From positions 1-64,000 of the forward strand of contig CALXOJ010000001.1 of NCBI GenBank assembly GCA_944390005.1: DNA of 64,000 bases. The letters are read 5' to 3'. Below are positions 40,901-49,085 of this stretch, in pieces; position 1 is the first letter of the stretch; each line of letters opens with the position of its first letter. The translations under genes and the position numbers were made by a program. The notes beneath the pieces were generated by a model. That model had not been told where the DNA came from and made no database searches. It saw only the letters and a list, made by a program, of their open reading frames with translations. The stretch comes from an uncultured Spirochaetota bacterium. GTDB lineage: Bacteria; Spirochaetota; Spirochaetia; JAFGXN01.

Positions 40901-41974
40901 GTGTTCAAAGAAATCTTCAATTTGGTTGATCGAATTCCCATTTTTAATCTCTTTCAATATATTACATTTCGTTCGGGATTCGCCGCCATCACCGCTGTTC
41001 TGCTTACTTTTTTGATTGCTCCCAAGATGATTGCGTGGCTGCGTGCGAAAAAAGCCGAACAGTCGATTCGAAGCGACGGCCCTCAAACGCATTTAGCGAA
41101 AGCGGGAACTCCGACAATGGGGGGGCTTTTAATTGTGCTTGCCATTTCGGCAGCTGTTTTGCTTTGGCAGGATTTGAAAAATCCGTATACATGGGTTCTC
41201 TTGATTTCGTTTTGGGGATATGCGTTCATTGGATTTATCGATGATTATCTGAAAATTTTTCGGCATAATTCAAAAGGGTTGAATGCAAAATGCAAATTGA
41301 TCGGACAGTTTGTTGTGTCGATTGCTGCTGTTGTTTACCTTTACTTTACAGTAGATGGAATTACGCAGCTCTATGTGCCGTTTGTTAAAAATCCGGTAGC
41401 GGATATGGGTGTTTTTTACATTCCGTTTGCGGTGTTGTTGTTGGTTGGATTTTCAAACGCCGTCAACCTTGCTGACGGATTGGATGGATTGGCGTCGGGG
41501 CTGATTACTTTTGTCGGCTTGACTTTCGGATTGTTGACATACATTGTCGGACACGCCGCCTTTGCTCGTTATTTGCAGTTTCCGTTTATTCCGCTGTCGG
41601 GCGAATTGACTGTGACTTGTCTGGCGTTGACAGGCGCCTGCCTCGGATTTCTGTGGTACAATGCGCATCCGGCGCAGATTTTTATGGGGGATACCGGCAG
41701 TCTTGCGTTGGGGGGCTTAATCGGAGTTCTCAGTCTGCTGATCAAAAAAGAGTTGCTGATTTTTATCATCGGCGGCGTTTTTGTCATGGAAGCTGCCAGT
41801 GTGATTTTACAGGTATTGTCGTACAAGATTTTCAAAAAACGAATTTTTAAGATGGCTCCGCTTCATCATCACTTTGAGTTGAAAGGGTGGACGGAAACGC
41901 AGGTGGTTGTGCGTTTTTGGATTTTGGGCGGACTGTTTTCGCTCATTGGATTAATTACATTGAAGGTGCAGTGA
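40901..41974 (+). CDS. mraY: Phospho-MurNAc-pentapeptide transferase
   Basis: A 357-residue integral membrane enzyme that makes lipid I from UDP-MurNAc-pentapeptide and undecaprenyl phosphate. It shows 'GTPTMGGLLIVL', 'GFIDDYLKI' with the double Asp, 'NAVNLADGLDGLA', and 'MAPLHHHFELKGW', all MraY marks, across ten hydrophobic segments. It starts with GTG behind GGGAGGGG. The stop overlaps the ftsW start. Confidence 0.97.
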   Translation: MFKEIFNLVDRIPIFNLFQYITFRSGFAAITAVLLTFLIAPKMIAWLRAKKAEQSIRSDGPQTHLAKAGTPTMGGLLIVLAISAAVLLWQDLKNPYTWVLLISFWGYAFIGFIDDYLKIFRHNSKGLNAKCKLIGQFVVSIAAVVYLYFTVDGITQLYVPFVKNPVADMGVFYIPFAVLLLVGFSNAVNLADGLDGLASGLITFVGLTFGLLTYIVGHAAFARYLQFPFIPLSGELTVTCLALTGACLGFLWYNAHPAQIFMGDTGSLALGGLIGVLSLLIKKELLIFIIGGVFVMEAASVILQVLSYKIFKKRIFKMAPLHHHFELKGWTETQVVVRFWILGGLFSLIGLITLKVQ

Positions 41975-43083
41975 TGGCGGATATCAAAGTTGAAGGCGTA
42001 AAACGAAATTCATCGGCTTTTTTCTTAATGATGTTGATTTTGCTGCTTTTTTTTATCGGTTTTGCCACACTGATGAGTGTTTTATCGGTCTCCCCGACAG
42101 GAAATCTCACAAAGCAGCTGATGATTTCGTTTATTGCGCTGACGGTTTTTTTGGCAATGTCTTCCGGAGCCGTAAAAGCCTCTTTTGTTGACAAAGTGCT
42201 TCGCTCCCGTTTTCCGGCGATTTTTTTAGGTGTTGCGTTGGGACTCTCTTTGTTGACAGCTCTTTTCGGAACCGAAATCAACGGTGCGCGGCGCTGGCTT
42301 TTTATCGGAGGATTTTCGATTCAGCCTTCGGAATTTCTAAAAACGGCAGTGATTCTTTTTTTAGCCTCGTTTCTCGGAAATGCAAAACATAATCACGATG
42401 AAATAAAACGCTTTGCGGTCATTGTTGCACTGCTGCTCATTTGCTTTTTCGTTGTGTTGTTTCAGAGAGATTTTTCAACGGCATTCATAACGGGAGTTTT
42501 GATTCTGTTTATGATGCTTTTTGCCGGCTTTCCGTTGTGGCAATTTTTTATCATTATTATCGGCGGTATTATTACCGTTATGGGCGCTCTTTTTTCGGAA
42601 GAGTATCGGACTGAGCGGTTAATGCAGTATATCAGCGGTGAAGGCAGCTTTCAATCGAATTGGGCTGTTCACGCTGTCAGCAACGGCGGCTGGATTGGGT
42701 GCGGATGGGGCGCCGGAACTATCAAAGCGCGAGGTATTTTACCGGAAGCCGAAAGCGATTTTATTTTTGCCGTCTTGGCGGAAGAGTTGGGATTCATCGG
42801 TGTATTGTTTCTTTTTGCGCTCATTCTGATTATTGGTGCAAAAGCGTTGGTTTTAGCTGATCGTGTTAAAAATCGACCGGTGCGGTTTTTTTTGGTACTC
42901 GGAATTATTTTCCTGTTTTTGACGCAAACTTTGGTCAATTTAGCCGTAGTGGTCGGCTTGCTGCCGACGACCGGAATTCCGCTTCCTCTTTTTTCTCAAG
43001 GAGGATCTTCTTTGCTTTGTACAATGTTCATGTTGGGGTTGCTGGTTCATGTAGCGCGGACAGCGGAGGATAACAATGGATAA
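41974..43083 (+). CDS. ftsW: Septal peptidoglycan polymerase FtsW
   Basis: A 369-residue SEDS-family membrane protein that polymerises lipid II at the division septum. It has ten hydrophobic segments and the family blocks 'GARRWLFIGGFSIQPSEFLKTA', 'QRDFSTAFITG', 'GWIGCGWGAGTIKARGILPEAESDFIFAVLAEELGF' (split here) and 'LPTTGIPLPLFSQGGSS'. The partner transpeptidase FtsI is not encoded nearby. It overlaps mraY by 1 nt and ftsQ by 8. Confidence 0.95.
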   Translation: MADIKVEGVKRNSSAFFLMMLILLLFFIGFATLMSVLSVSPTGNLTKQLMISFIALTVFLAMSSGAVKASFVDKVLRSRFPAIFLGVALGLSLLTALFGTEINGARRWLFIGGFSIQPSEFLKTAVILFLASFLGNAKHNHDEIKRFAVIVALLLICFFVVLFQRDFSTAFITGVLILFMMLFAGFPLWQFFIIIIGGIITVMGALFSEEYRTERLMQYISGEGSFQSNWAVHAVSNGGWIGCGWGAGTIKARGILPEAESDFIFAVLAEELGFIGVLFLFALILIIGAKALVLADRVKNRPVRFFLVLGIIFLFLTQTLVNLAVVVGLLPTTGIPLPLFSQGGSSLLCTMFMLGLLVHVARTAEDNNG

Positions 43084-43945
43084 TATACTTTACCCGAATC
43101 ATCGGTACACGAGGCAGGGGCAGGGACGGCACAGAAAATCTGTAAAAAAATTCGCCGGAGTTTTAGAAGAGTCGCGCGGGAAAAAAATCATAAACGGTGT
43201 TTTGGCGACCGGAATCGTTTTGATGATCTGTTATCTTTGCGTTTTCTTCACGTATCACGCTGTCTTGAAACCGCTTATTAATATAAACAATATCGAAATT
43301 CATTTTCAAGAAAAGCTTGATATTGATCAGCAGGATATTTTGCTTGCATCGGGATTGAATCGCTCTTTGCGTTACGCCGATGTTGACGAAGAGGCAGTTG
43401 CTGAATCGATTATGAAGGCTTTTCCGTATATCAAAGAGGTGCGCGTATCGAAAATTTTCCCGGCGACTGTGTCGATCTTTATTTGGGGAAGAAAACCGGT
43501 TTGCGTCTCGTTATTTGACACGGGAAATCTTTCGGTTCCGTTTGCTGTTGATACGGAAGGCCGGGTTTTTGAGTTGGGAACGGCGGTAAAAGAATTTGAT
43601 TTGCCGATTCTCTCCGGAATAACGGTCTCTGCTTTGGAGCTGAACGCTCAAATTCCCGTATCCTATGTTCCGGTTTTGGAAGATTTAATGATTTTGAAGG
43701 AAAAAAATACAAATATTTACGGACGAATTTCGGAAATATTGGTGGACGAAAAAAACGGTAAAGGGTATGATTTATATGTTTATTTCCGGACGTATGATGT
43801 GCCGATACAAATGGGCAGCCGTCTGGAACTATCGGAGATCGAAGCTGCTGTACAGATATTGGATTTGCTTCAGTCGACTGGTTTATCGGGATTTTATGAG
43901 AAACTTGATTTTCGTTCGGGTAAACCGATATTGAAGAAGAAGTGA
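43076..43945 (+). CDS. ftsQ: FtsQ/DivIB cell division protein
   Basis: A 289-residue bitopic protein: a basic cytoplasmic tail of about 45 residues, one transmembrane segment (GVLATGIVLMICYLCVFFTYH), then a POTRA domain ('INNIEIHFQEKLDIDQQDILLASGL', 'IMKAFPYIKEVRVSKIFPATVSIFIWGRKPV') and a beta domain. It scaffolds the divisome in the periplasm. It overlaps the ftsW end by 8 nt. Confidence 0.85.
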   Translation: MDNILYPNHRYTRQGQGRHRKSVKKFAGVLEESRGKKIINGVLATGIVLMICYLCVFFTYHAVLKPLININNIEIHFQEKLDIDQQDILLASGLNRSLRYADVDEEAVAESIMKAFPYIKEVRVSKIFPATVSIFIWGRKPVCVSLFDTGNLSVPFAVDTEGRVFELGTAVKEFDLPILSGITVSALELNAQIPVSYVPVLEDLMILKEKNTNIYGRISEILVDEKNGKGYDLYVYFRTYDVPIQMGSRLELSEIEAAVQILDLLQSTGLSGFYEKLDFRSGKPILKKK

Positions 43946-43965
43946 TAAGTGACTGGGAGGGGAGC

Positions 43966-45231
43966 TTGTCTGAAGAAAGAGTAATTTGTATCGACATCGG
44001 ATATTCAAAAGTGGCGGCAGCTATTGTTGATTCCGATGTCAATAATCAACCGGAAGTGTTGGGCGTTGGAGAAGCCCCGACAAATGGCTTGTTTCGCGGT
44101 AAAGTTAAAGAAGTAGAGGCTGTTTCCGATTCGATCCGTAATGCGGTCATGAAGGCTTTTGAAACGATCGGTTCGGGGAAGGTCGACCGCGTTCTTGTCG
44201 GTATCACCGGAATGGAGATTGAAGGTCTTAACAGCTGCGGAGTCGCTCCGATTCAGGCTCACAATCGAACCATTACGGACAGAGATATAGAAACAGCGAT
44301 CAATAACGCAAAAGCGGTTTCCTTACCGACAGATCGGCAGATTTTTTTAATCGGACAGCAGCAATTTGTTATAGATGACAAAATCGTTTCCTCCAATCCC
44401 ATCAAAATGGCGGCCTCCAATAAACTGGAAGCTCAAGTGCATCTTTTGACTTGCTTAGAAAATATTAAAGAAAATTTTGAGCGGTGTTTAATTGATGCCG
44501 GAATCGAGCATTCTCAAATTTATTACAGCGGAGCTGTCGGAGCGGAAGCTGTCTTAAGTCTTCAAGAGCGGGATTTAGGAACTCTGTATATCGATTTCGG
44601 AAAAGATACCATCGATGTATTGTTTTATAAAAATCAAAGCCTTCACTACAGTAAAGTTTACTCTTTCGGGTTTAATTTGATTACCAATGACTTGTGCCTC
44701 TGTTATCGAATTTCTTATGATGACGCTGAACATCTAAAAAAAGAAGGAACCGCCTATCCGCTGACCGACAGCGAGGATTTGCAGGTTTACATTCGCGGTT
44801 TAAATGGTCAGGATATGAAAATTTGTCGGCAGAAAGAGATCAATGAGGTGATTGAGGCGAGGGTGACAGAGCTGCTTGAGTTAATAGCCGCCGATTTCCG
44901 TAAATCCAACTTTCAGAGTGATTTAAAGTTCGGAGTGGTTCTTGCCGGAGGCGGGGCGCTGCAGACAGGGATTGAGCAGTGCGTTAAAAAAATCTTTGGA
45001 ACGGCAGTTCGTATTGCTGTTCCCGAGAAAATCAACGGATTGAAAGCATCATTTTTAACGCCTGCTTACGTTTCGCTTTACGGATTGATGCGTTTTGCGG
45101 ATCGTCAAACCGGCTGTACGGTGGTCAATGAAGATGAAATTCGATCTTCCAGGCGTGACGGCGGCGCTCGTCGTGGTAAATGGCGATTATTTTTTGCAAA
45201 TATAGCTGATTTTTTCAGATCGTTTTTATAA
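43966..45231 (+). CDS. ftsA: Cell division ATPase FtsA
   Basis: An actin-like protein of about 421 residues that ties FtsZ to the membrane. The phosphate-1 motif is 'CIDIGYSKVAAAIVD'; 'GTLYIDFGKDTIDV' is phosphate-2 and 'GVVLAGGGALQTGIEQ' the adenosine motif; a C-terminal amphipathic helix (GKWRLFFANIADFFRSFL) is the membrane tag. The start is taken as TTG at 43966, which has GGAGG 5 nt before it; a GTG at 43942 overlapping the ftsQ stop would add 8 residues but has no ribosome site. Confidence 0.93.
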   Translation: MSEERVICIDIGYSKVAAAIVDSDVNNQPEVLGVGEAPTNGLFRGKVKEVEAVSDSIRNAVMKAFETIGSGKVDRVLVGITGMEIEGLNSCGVAPIQAHNRTITDRDIETAINNAKAVSLPTDRQIFLIGQQQFVIDDKIVSSNPIKMAASNKLEAQVHLLTCLENIKENFERCLIDAGIEHSQIYYSGAVGAEAVLSLQERDLGTLYIDFGKDTIDVLFYKNQSLHYSKVYSFGFNLITNDLCLCYRISYDDAEHLKKEGTAYPLTDSEDLQVYIRGLNGQDMKICRQKEINEVIEARVTELLELIAADFRKSNFQSDLKFGVVLAGGGALQTGIEQCVKKIFGTAVRIAVPEKINGLKASFLTPAYVSLYGLMRFADRQTGCTVVNEDEIRSSRRDGGARRGKWRLFFANIADFFRSFL

Positions 45232-45255
45232 TTCAGGAGATAAGGGAGGGAATTT

Positions 45256-46467
45256 ATGGGCTTATTGGACGATGCGGAGTTAATTGATAACGAAAGCTAC
45301 AGCGACGAGTTTTCTTCAATGATTTCGCCGACCATCATCAAGGTTATCGGTGTCGGCGGCGCCGGATGCAAGGCTGTCAATCGTATGGTTGAACAGCGGC
45401 TGAATGGTGTGGAGTTTATGACTATCAATACCGATGTTCAGGATTTGCAAACGTCGAGGGCGGCTAACCGCCTGGCAATCGGAAAATCCGCTACACGCGG
45501 ACTCGGCGCCGGCGGAGATCCGAAAAAAGGCGAGGCAGCCGCTGAAGAGAGCCGCGAAGAGATTAAAAAAGAGCTGTCGGGGGCAAATATGGTCTTCATC
45601 ACTGCCGGAATGGGCGGCGGGACGGGAACCGGAGCTGCGCCGGTGATTGCCTCGATTGCCAAAGAGCTTCAAATCCTGACGGTTGCCATTGTAACGACAC
45701 CGTTTGAACATGAAGGCGCCGTGAAAGAGGGGTATGCACGCGAAGGAATTGAAAAATTGAAAAAGGAAGTCGATTCCATCATCGTGATTCCGAATCGGAA
45801 TTTAACGAAAGTGCTGCCGCCGGATATCAGTATGAAGGAAGCGTTTTTGGCAGCCGACTCCATTTTGCGCGACGGCATTTTGGGAATGTCAAAAATCATC
45901 TCCGTTCCCGGAGACATCAATATCGATTTTGCTGACGTTAAAGCGATGCTGAAGAACAGCGGACAAGCGTATATCGGTTTAGGAGAAGGTGTCGGCGAGA
46001 CGAGAGTGGTGGACGCTATCAGTAAGGCTGTCAACAATCAAATTTTGGATAACGGCGATATTACCGGAGCGCGCGGCGTCATCATCAATGTGGAGGCGGA
46101 CGAAGATTTCCCAATGAAAGATTTTCAGGAAATCTGTGACGAGATTTCGCGCAGTGTGGATCCGAAAGCGATTGTCAAACACGGGTTGATTTACAACAGA
46201 GAGAAAACAGATACGGTTCGGATTACATTATTGGCGGCCGGATTCAATCAGGAAGACGAGCGGAATGAAGGCGTTGTTGAAAAAGAACGGGATGATTTTT
46301 TGCTTGAAGGAGCATTAAATCAAAACGAAGGCGGAACAGTTTCCGCTAAAGAATGGAGTCAGATGGATCGCGCTTTGTTTGGAACGACTTCGTCTAAACC
46401 GGTTTTAAATGAATACTCCGCATTTGAATCCGATATTGATTTTCCGCCGATTTTAAAGCGACGGTGA
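45256..46467 (+). CDS. ftsZ: Cell division GTPase FtsZ
   Basis: A 403-residue tubulin-like GTPase that forms the Z-ring. It has 'IGVGGAGCKAVNRM', the 'GGGTGTGAAPVIA' G-box, 'MSKIISVPGDINIDFADVKAM' (T7 loop) and a conserved C-terminal peptide 'DIDFPPILKRR' that binds FtsA, after a linker of about 55 residues. An N-terminal extension of about 28 residues precedes the fold. GGGAGGG precedes the ATG. It is the last gene of the division cluster proper. Confidence 0.98.
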   Translation: MGLLDDAELIDNESYSDEFSSMISPTIIKVIGVGGAGCKAVNRMVEQRLNGVEFMTINTDVQDLQTSRAANRLAIGKSATRGLGAGGDPKKGEAAAEESREEIKKELSGANMVFITAGMGGGTGTGAAPVIASIAKELQILTVAIVTTPFEHEGAVKEGYAREGIEKLKKEVDSIIVIPNRNLTKVLPPDISMKEAFLAADSILRDGILGMSKIISVPGDINIDFADVKAMLKNSGQAYIGLGEGVGETRVVDAISKAVNNQILDNGDITGARGVIINVEADEDFPMKDFQEICDEISRSVDPKAIVKHGLIYNREKTDTVRITLLAAGFNQEDERNEGVVEKERDDFLLEGALNQNEGGTVSAKEWSQMDRALFGTTSSKPVLNEYSAFESDIDFPPILKRR

Positions 46468-46474
46468 GGGGTTG

Positions 46475-47359
46475 ATGGCTGTTACTGCGTTTGAGGTGTA
46501 TTTGAAAATCGAACGGAGACTGGCGCCTTTAACCGTCTCGACTTACCTTTCCGAATATCAGGCCTTCAACGCATACTGTCGGGAGCAAACCCTTTCTCCC
46601 GAAACCGTCAGCCGAGACGATATTTCGGAATATCTGAAATACCGCCGTCGCCCCGAAGGCGGAGGATTGGGAATTCGGGCGGCCGAAAAGGCGCTGACAG
46701 CTCTGCGCAGTTACATGGAGTTTTTGGTCAAAGAAGGTTTGCGTTCCGACGATCCGACTGAATTGATTCGCGTCGGCGGCCGGTTTTCCCAGCTGCCGAA
46801 AGTTTTAACGGAAGCCGAAGTTGACCGCCTGCTTGCCTCGATTCCCGTTGACACCGTCGAAGGAAAACGGGATTACGCGCTTTTTGAGCTGATTTATTCG
46901 TGCGGACTGCGCGTATCCGAAGCGGTCGGGCTGAAATCGGAAAACTTTCGGTTTCGTGAAGCGGTGGTTCTTGTCGACGGAAAAGGCGGCCGGCGGCGGT
47001 GGGTTCCCGTCGGCGAACGGGCGCTGCAAGCGGCGATTCGTTACCGCGACGAAGCGCGCCCGCAGTTGTCCGGAGTTCTCTCTGACAACGGTGCATTTTT
47101 TTTGACGCGCCGGGGTCGACCGATGACACGGCACCAAATTTGGGAGCGTTTGAAAAAATATGCCGTTTTAAGCGGTTTGGATACAAAAATCCATACGCTG
47201 CGTCATTCGTTTGCGACTCATTTGCTGCAAAACGGAGCAGATTTACGGAGCGTTCAGGAATTGCTCGGTCACGCTGACATTTCAACAACGCAGATTTATA
47301 CCCATGTGGCTGACAGAGATTTGGTTTTACAGCATGAAAAATTTCATCCGAGGGGGTGA
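46475..47359 (+). CDS. Tyrosine recombinase (XerC/XerD type), copy 1
   Basis: A 294-residue recombinase with an N-terminal SAM-like domain and a catalytic domain: 'YSCGLRVSEAVGLK' (Arg I), 'HTLRHSFATHLLQNGADLRSVQELLGH' (His-x-x-Arg and the second His) and the nucleophile Tyr in 'STTQIYTHV'. It resolves chromosome dimers at dif, probably with the second copy at 51116. The ATG at 46475 is 7 nt after the ftsZ stop. Whether it is XerC or XerD cannot be told from the sequence alone. Confidence 0.9.
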   Translation: MAVTAFEVYLKIERRLAPLTVSTYLSEYQAFNAYCREQTLSPETVSRDDISEYLKYRRRPEGGGLGIRAAEKALTALRSYMEFLVKEGLRSDDPTELIRVGGRFSQLPKVLTEAEVDRLLASIPVDTVEGKRDYALFELIYSCGLRVSEAVGLKSENFRFREAVVLVDGKGGRRRWVPVGERALQAAIRYRDEARPQLSGVLSDNGAFFLTRRGRPMTRHQIWERLKKYAVLSGLDTKIHTLRHSFATHLLQNGADLRSVQELLGHADISTTQIYTHVADRDLVLQHEKFHPRG

Positions 47360-47363
47360 TTAT

Positions 47364-48107
47364 ATGGAAAAAAAGACGGAAAAAGTTGCAAAAAAATCTT
47401 TTTTGCTCATTATTCTTATGGCAGCGATTGCTGTTGTATCAGCGTGCCGCAGTGAAGAGAACAAGGCGTTGGAGGCGGCTCTCAATCCCTACCGCATCCT
47501 CTCTTTGTCTGATGAAAAACGGAGCGCATTTCTGACAGAAACGGAGGGAAAAATCGCCGCGGCTGCCGAGACTTCCGCAGAATCGGCAGAGGCCAATACC
47601 GAAGCGCTTTGGAGAATTGCAGCCGGATACGGTTATGTCGCAGCCGGAGAGTTTGAAACGGCTTTGAAGAGCTTTGAATCGGCATTTGATAAACTGCACG
47701 GACTGACATCCTATCCGCAGTTTTATTACTACGCCGGTGTTGCGGCTGCCTCTCAAGCTAAGCAGTCGCCGATTGAGAGTCAAAAAGCGCTGCTGTTTGA
47801 AAAGGCGATTTATTACTACAACCGAGCATTGGAGTTGAGTTCGACTTATACCAATGCGTATTACGGGTTGGGAGTGATTTATTATTTTGAACTGGGAGAT
47901 GCAGATACGGGGCTGGAGTATGCTTTGAAGGCAATCGGAGCGGATCCGGATCAATTCGGAGCCCGTTACATGGCTGCCCGTATCTATGTTGAAAAAGGCG
48001 ATAACGCGAAAGCGATAGAGCAATACAATTACATTATTCGGCACGCGGATAAAGAAACCGCGGCGAGTGCCGTCCGCAACAAGGAGATTTTGGAATCGGA
48101 CGGCTGA
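47364..48107 (+). CDS. TPR-repeat lipoprotein
   Basis: A 247-residue lipoprotein. A lipobox at 'VSAC' gives Cys28 as the lipidated residue. The mature part has at least three tetratricopeptide units, for example 'AAGYGYVAAGEFETALKSFESAF', 'ALLFEKAIYYYNRALEL', 'NAYYGLGVIYYFELGDADTGLEYALKAI' and 'ARIYVEKGDNAKAIEQYNYI', each shown here in part. It is a scaffold that would sit at the membrane. It lies 5 nt after the recombinase and before dprA, the position it also holds in Treponema as I recall. A ribosome site GAGGGGG precedes the ATG. Confidence 0.8.
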   Translation: MEKKTEKVAKKSFLLIILMAAIAVVSACRSEENKALEAALNPYRILSLSDEKRSAFLTETEGKIAAAAETSAESAEANTEALWRIAAGYGYVAAGEFETALKSFESAFDKLHGLTSYPQFYYYAGVAAASQAKQSPIESQKALLFEKAIYYYNRALELSSTYTNAYYGLGVIYYFELGDADTGLEYALKAIGADPDQFGARYMAARIYVEKGDNAKAIEQYNYIIRHADKETAASAVRNKEILESDG

Positions 48108-48149
48108 GGAGGGCGTCTGAAAACCGAAATTTCACTGATTCGGCTGGCT

Positions 48150-49085
48150 GTGCATCGGCTGGAGTTTTTGCGGGAAAAAGAAAAACGGCTGCTGTCGGAG
48201 ATTTACGAAGGCTACGAATCGGCCTTTGAACGGCTGACAGTCGCCGAAATTGAAGGGATTGTCGGCAGGCGGCTGCGTGTCAAAGCGGCTGCATCGGCAG
48301 AGAATTTAAAGGCCGCTGAACGGGATTTGCGGTGGCTGAGCGGGTTGGAAGGATTTGTCGTGGCATCGGATGATGAACGCTATCCTCCGCTGCTGCGCGA
48401 AATTTATGATCCGCCGTTTTTGTTGTTCGGGCGAGGGGTCGAACGGTTGCGGGCTATTCCGATTGCGGTTGTCGGCACCCGCTATCCGACGGGGAAGGCG
48501 TACCGCGCCTGTTTTGAATTGAGCCGCTACCTCTCGTCGAAAGGCGTGTGTGTCGTTTCAGGATTGGCGCGCGGCATTGATGCAACAGCTCATGCGGGAG
48601 CCTTAGCCGGAGGCGGACAAACGGCGGCTGTTTTGGGAAACGGCATCGATACCGTTTATCCTGCCGAAAATCGCCGGCTGGCGCAGAAAATTGTGGAAAA
48701 CGGAGGCGTTATTCTCTCCGAATTTCCGCCGGGAACGGAGGTGCGCAAATACCGTTTTCCGCAGCGCAACCGCATTATCAGCGGAATTTCTCCGTTGAGC
48801 ATTGTGGTGCAGGCGCCCGAAAAATCGGGGGCGCTGATTACGGCGGATCAGGCGTTGGAACAGGGCCGGGACGTTGTTGTTCTCTCCGCCGGACTGGAGG
48901 ATGTTTACGGTGACGGAACCGTCCGATTGGCAGAACAGGGGGCGCCCGTTTGGGAAGAACCGCAGGATATAGATTGCTGGCTGCAGAGGTATGAAGAGAT
49001 TTATGGAAAAGAGCACAAAAACGAAGGAAAAGAAAAAAACGACGCTGATTATTGTCGAATCTCCGGCCAAGGCGCTGACCATTGA
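48150..49085 (+). CDS. dprA: DNA processing protein DprA
   Basis: A 311-residue protein that loads RecA on incoming single-stranded DNA. The Rossmann-like domain has 'AVVGTRYPTGKAYRA', 'VSGLARGIDATAHAGALAGGGQTAAVLGNGID' (split) and 'VILSEFPPGTEVRKYRFPQRNRIISG'. An in-frame CTG at 48117 lies 3-4 nt after a strong AGGAGGG, which would add 11 residues (KTEISLIRLA) that look conserved; the GTG at 48150 has no ribosome site. The 3' end overlaps topA by 83 nt. Confidence 0.92.
   Translation: MHRLEFLREKEKRLLSEIYEGYESAFERLTVAEIEGIVGRRLRVKAAASAENLKAAERDLRWLSGLEGFVVASDDERYPPLLREIYDPPFLLFGRGVERLRAIPIAVVGTRYPTGKAYRACFELSRYLSSKGVCVVSGLARGIDATAHAGALAGGGQTAAVLGNGIDTVYPAENRRLAQKIVENGGVILSEFPPGTEVRKYRFPQRNRIISGISPLSIVVQAPEKSGALITADQALEQGRDVVVLSAGLEDVYGDGTVRLAEQGAPVWEEPQDIDCWLQRYEEIYGKEHKNEGKEKNDADYCRISGQGADH

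Noticed and set aside
46475-47359. Xer copy 1 as a phage integrase marking a prophage
   Set aside because: It is embedded between ftsZ and conserved housekeeping genes without phage genes or attachment repeats nearby.
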